Positions 15,629-16,663 of a stretch of 16,663 nt of DNA are shown here, one piece after another. The stretch is from CAZCQP01 sp964500895 (lineage in GTDB: Bacteria > Bacillota > Clostridia > Lachnospirales > JAISER01). Position 1 is the first letter of the stretch. The number at the start of each line of letters is the position of its first letter. The stretch covers positions 1 to 16,663 of the forward strand of contig CAZCQP010000055.1 in the NCBI GenBank assembly GCA_964500895.1, read 5' to 3'. The position numbers and the translations under genes are program-made. The notes below the pieces were generated by a model. It did not search any database and was not told the origin of the DNA. It saw nothing but the letters and a program-made list of their open reading frames with translations.

Positions 15629-15796
15629 TATTCAAACGCCACAGATAAAAAATTTGCTGTAACTGACAATCTTTCAGCTGTTTTTTTGGCAACTATTTTC
15701 TCATAAAAAAATCCGTTCGCCATTTATCAATGACCACCGGGCATTTGCTTATATTATGGTGTTTTGGTAAGAAAAGGTGGAGATTGGGGGATGAAA

Positions 15797-15904
15797 TTAG
15801 ATATGTTGGTCAATATCTGAATGCATTTCTACGCTAAAGCGCCCTAGCTTAACATATACACGTAAATCAGATTCATCGTCCCATATACCTTTTATCACAT
15901 CTGA
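15797..15904 (-). pseudogene. Coding-like C-terminal fragment, unidentified
   Basis: The - strand reads SDVIKGIWDDESDLRVYVKL, then GRFSVEMHSDIDQHI and TAA (15797-15799): 35 residues of natural-looking composition. The frame continues open to 15949, but there it is antisense to the stalk-domain fragment, so the real coding part probably begins near 15904. No start codon or ribosome binding site fits. I do not recognise the family. It may be the displaced end of the rearranged gene to its right, or of a separate lost gene. Confidence 0.3.
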
Positions 15905-16249
15905 AACGGCAATAATTATTTTAAGCTCCGCGACCTCGCCTATACCCTCTCAGGAACACCGAAACAATTCGAAGTCACATGGGACGGGACAAAGAACGCC
16001 ATCAATCTTTTGAGCGGCAAAGCCTATACAGTTGGGGGTGGTGAAATGACAGGTAAAGGCACAGGAAATAAAGCCGCCGCACCCACAACCTCAAAAATCT
16101 ACATTGACGGCAAAGAGGTTGCGCTAACGGCTTACAATATCGGCGGCAATAACTATTTCAAATTACGGGATATTGGCGCGGCCTTTGACTTTGGCATGGA
16201 TTGGGATGGCGCAAAGAATACGATAGTTGTTGATACAAGCAAGGGCTAA
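15905..16249 (+). pseudogene. Copper-amine-oxidase-N-type 'stalk' domain protein, C-terminal fragment
   Basis: The frame gives two stalk units. The first starts abruptly at NGNNYFKLRDLAYTLSGT and runs through WDGTKNAINLLSGKAYTVGG. The second is complete: SKIYIDGKEVALTAYNIGG, NNYFKLRDIGAAFDFG, WDGAKNTIVVDTSKG, then TAATAA. Units of this kind occur in exported Bacillota proteins, usually after a signal peptide. Here the in-frame codon before the first unit is TGA (15902-15904). The signal peptide and the beginning of unit one (expected to end AYNI) are missing. A TTG at 16010 or ATG at 16045 would cut a unit in half and neither has a convincing binding site, so this is a broken gene and not a short one. 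Confidence 0.75.
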
Positions 16250-16386
16250 TAAGCGTCTCTAATGACAGCAGAGGGATTTAATGGTGCGTCAAGCTTTGTT
16301 GTTGGGAGCTCTGCCGCAAGCGAGGACATGGGTAAGAGCGCAAGGCACATCACAGCCGCCAAACATAATGCTAAAACCTTTTTCAT
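16246..16386 (-). CDS. 46-residue exported peptide, probably the detached signal-peptide end of a stalk-type protein
   Basis: On the - strand ATG (16384-16386) opens MKKVLALCLAAVMCLALLPM then SSLAAELPTTKLDAPLNPSA and VIRDAY, stop TAG at 16246-16248. It is a textbook signal peptide: KK, a hydrophobic core, and cleavage likely after SLA or AAE. GAAAGG lies 10 bases before ATG. It meets the stalk fragment head-on, overlapping it by 4 bp. The last residues DAY are what normally precede NI(N/G)GNNYFKLRD in stalk units, and the other strand's fragment starts exactly at NGNNYFKLRD. I therefore read it as the N-terminus of the same gene, separated by an inversion. It could also be expressed as a small secreted peptide of unknown role. 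Confidence 0.5.
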   Translation of the reverse strand: MKKVLALCLAAVMCLALLPMSSLAAELPTTKLDAPLNPSAVIRDAY

Positions 16387-16663
16387 TGCACATCAACCTT
16401 TCTTTTCTTTAGATTAGTTTTGTTCATGTTGTCTTGCAGGGCATTGCCGCTAGTACTCTTGCCAAAAATAGGCATAGGCTTAAGAAGTTTCAAACCATTA
16501 CTTTTAAACCTTACAGAAGTTAACATTAGAATCTGGCACTTTCTTTTCTGCAATTTTTATTATATTGGACTTGAAAAATGCATACCTTTCATGAAACTTT
16601 GCACCATCAATTGAAGCCTTTCGCGTTGAGAATATTATTTATCATTTAGAACCCCGTTGTTTT
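16387..16663. other. AT-rich region; no convincing gene
   Basis: The stretch is AT-rich. A + strand open frame (16420-16614) has no binding site and a composition typical of chance. A - strand frame of 44 codons (16638-16504, ending NVNFCKV) has no start codon with a binding site. It might carry a promoter for the 46-residue - strand gene, but I found no -35/-10 pair I would defend. Confidence 0.4.

Noticed and set aside
15730..15740. ATGACCACCGG, an 11-base match to the IS200 hairpin region at 5074-5084, as a possible second IS end
   Set aside because: It is not part of a palindrome there and no transposase-like residues are nearby; a chance match is likely.
15791..15820. Small + strand frame MKLDMLVNI after GATTGGGGG as a leader peptide
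   Set aside because: Nine codons, no following gene on that strand in frame or structure, and it is antisense to the better coding-like - strand tail.
15905..15949. Extension of the - strand coding-like tail upstream (EGIGEVAELKIIIAV)
   Set aside because: This part is the exact antisense of the conserved NNYFKLRDLAY codons, so its protein-like look is best explained as a mirror of the + strand coding pattern.
16420..16614. 64-codon + strand open frame as a small membrane protein
   Set aside because: No ribosome binding site and a composition expected from AT-rich noncoding DNA.
16504..16638. 44-codon - strand open frame ending NVNFCKV as a gene fragment
   Set aside because: No start, no binding site, AT-rich codons such as repeated ATA, and no recognisable family.

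Overview
The window reads as chromosomal DNA of an anaerobic member of the Bacillota, most likely class Clostridia. The reasons are strong AGGAGG-type ribosome binding sites, a TTGACT/TATAAT promoter, surface proteins anchored by triple SLH domains, a DUF6273 protein, a copper-amine-oxidase-type 'stalk' fragment, and moderate GC. I cannot name a genus or species from this.

Left part (about 1-5148): a phosphonate-catabolism operon entered in the middle. A fused two-domain ABC permease of the 2-aminoethylphosphonate (AEP) type is followed by a fused PhnX-PhnW enzyme (phosphonoacetaldehyde hydrolase plus AEP:pyruvate transaminase). Overlapping it is a class-III PLP enzyme that best fits PbfA, the (R)-1-hydroxy-2-aminoethylphosphonate ammonia-lyase. 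Together these would import AEP or hydroxy-AEP, convert both to phosphonoacetaldehyde, and split that to acetaldehyde and phosphate. The ATPase and binding protein are presumably left of the window. Downstream (5053-5358) lies a scrambled relic of an IS200-type insertion sequence. It has a right-end-like hairpin and two TnpA fragments in opposite orientations, and a hairpin/T-run inside it could end phn transcription.

Middle (5659-8876): a two-gene bacterial non-homologous end-joining module, ku followed 5 bp later by ligD (order phosphoesterase-ligase-polymerase, all key residues present). Only 28 bp further on starts a secreted DUF6273/chitobiase-C/SLH surface protein, probably able to share the transcript.

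Right part: facing it across a shared 13-bp palindromic terminator is a 1436-residue exported M28-type metallopeptidase with PA-like, Ig-like and three SLH domains. It has its own clear sigma-A promoter. Beyond it (15797-16386) is a broken-up gene. A stalk-domain C-terminal fragment on + lies head-on against a 46-residue signal-peptide fragment on -, and the pieces can be read as an internally inverted gene. The last 280 bp show no convincing gene.

The most noteworthy points are the phnXW fusion with its overlapping PbfA-like lyase, the two independently scrambled genes (IS200 tnpA and the stalk protein), the pair of mutually exclusive hairpins after the phn operon, and the paired convergent SLH surface proteins. 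I did not find a clearly new defence or mobile system.
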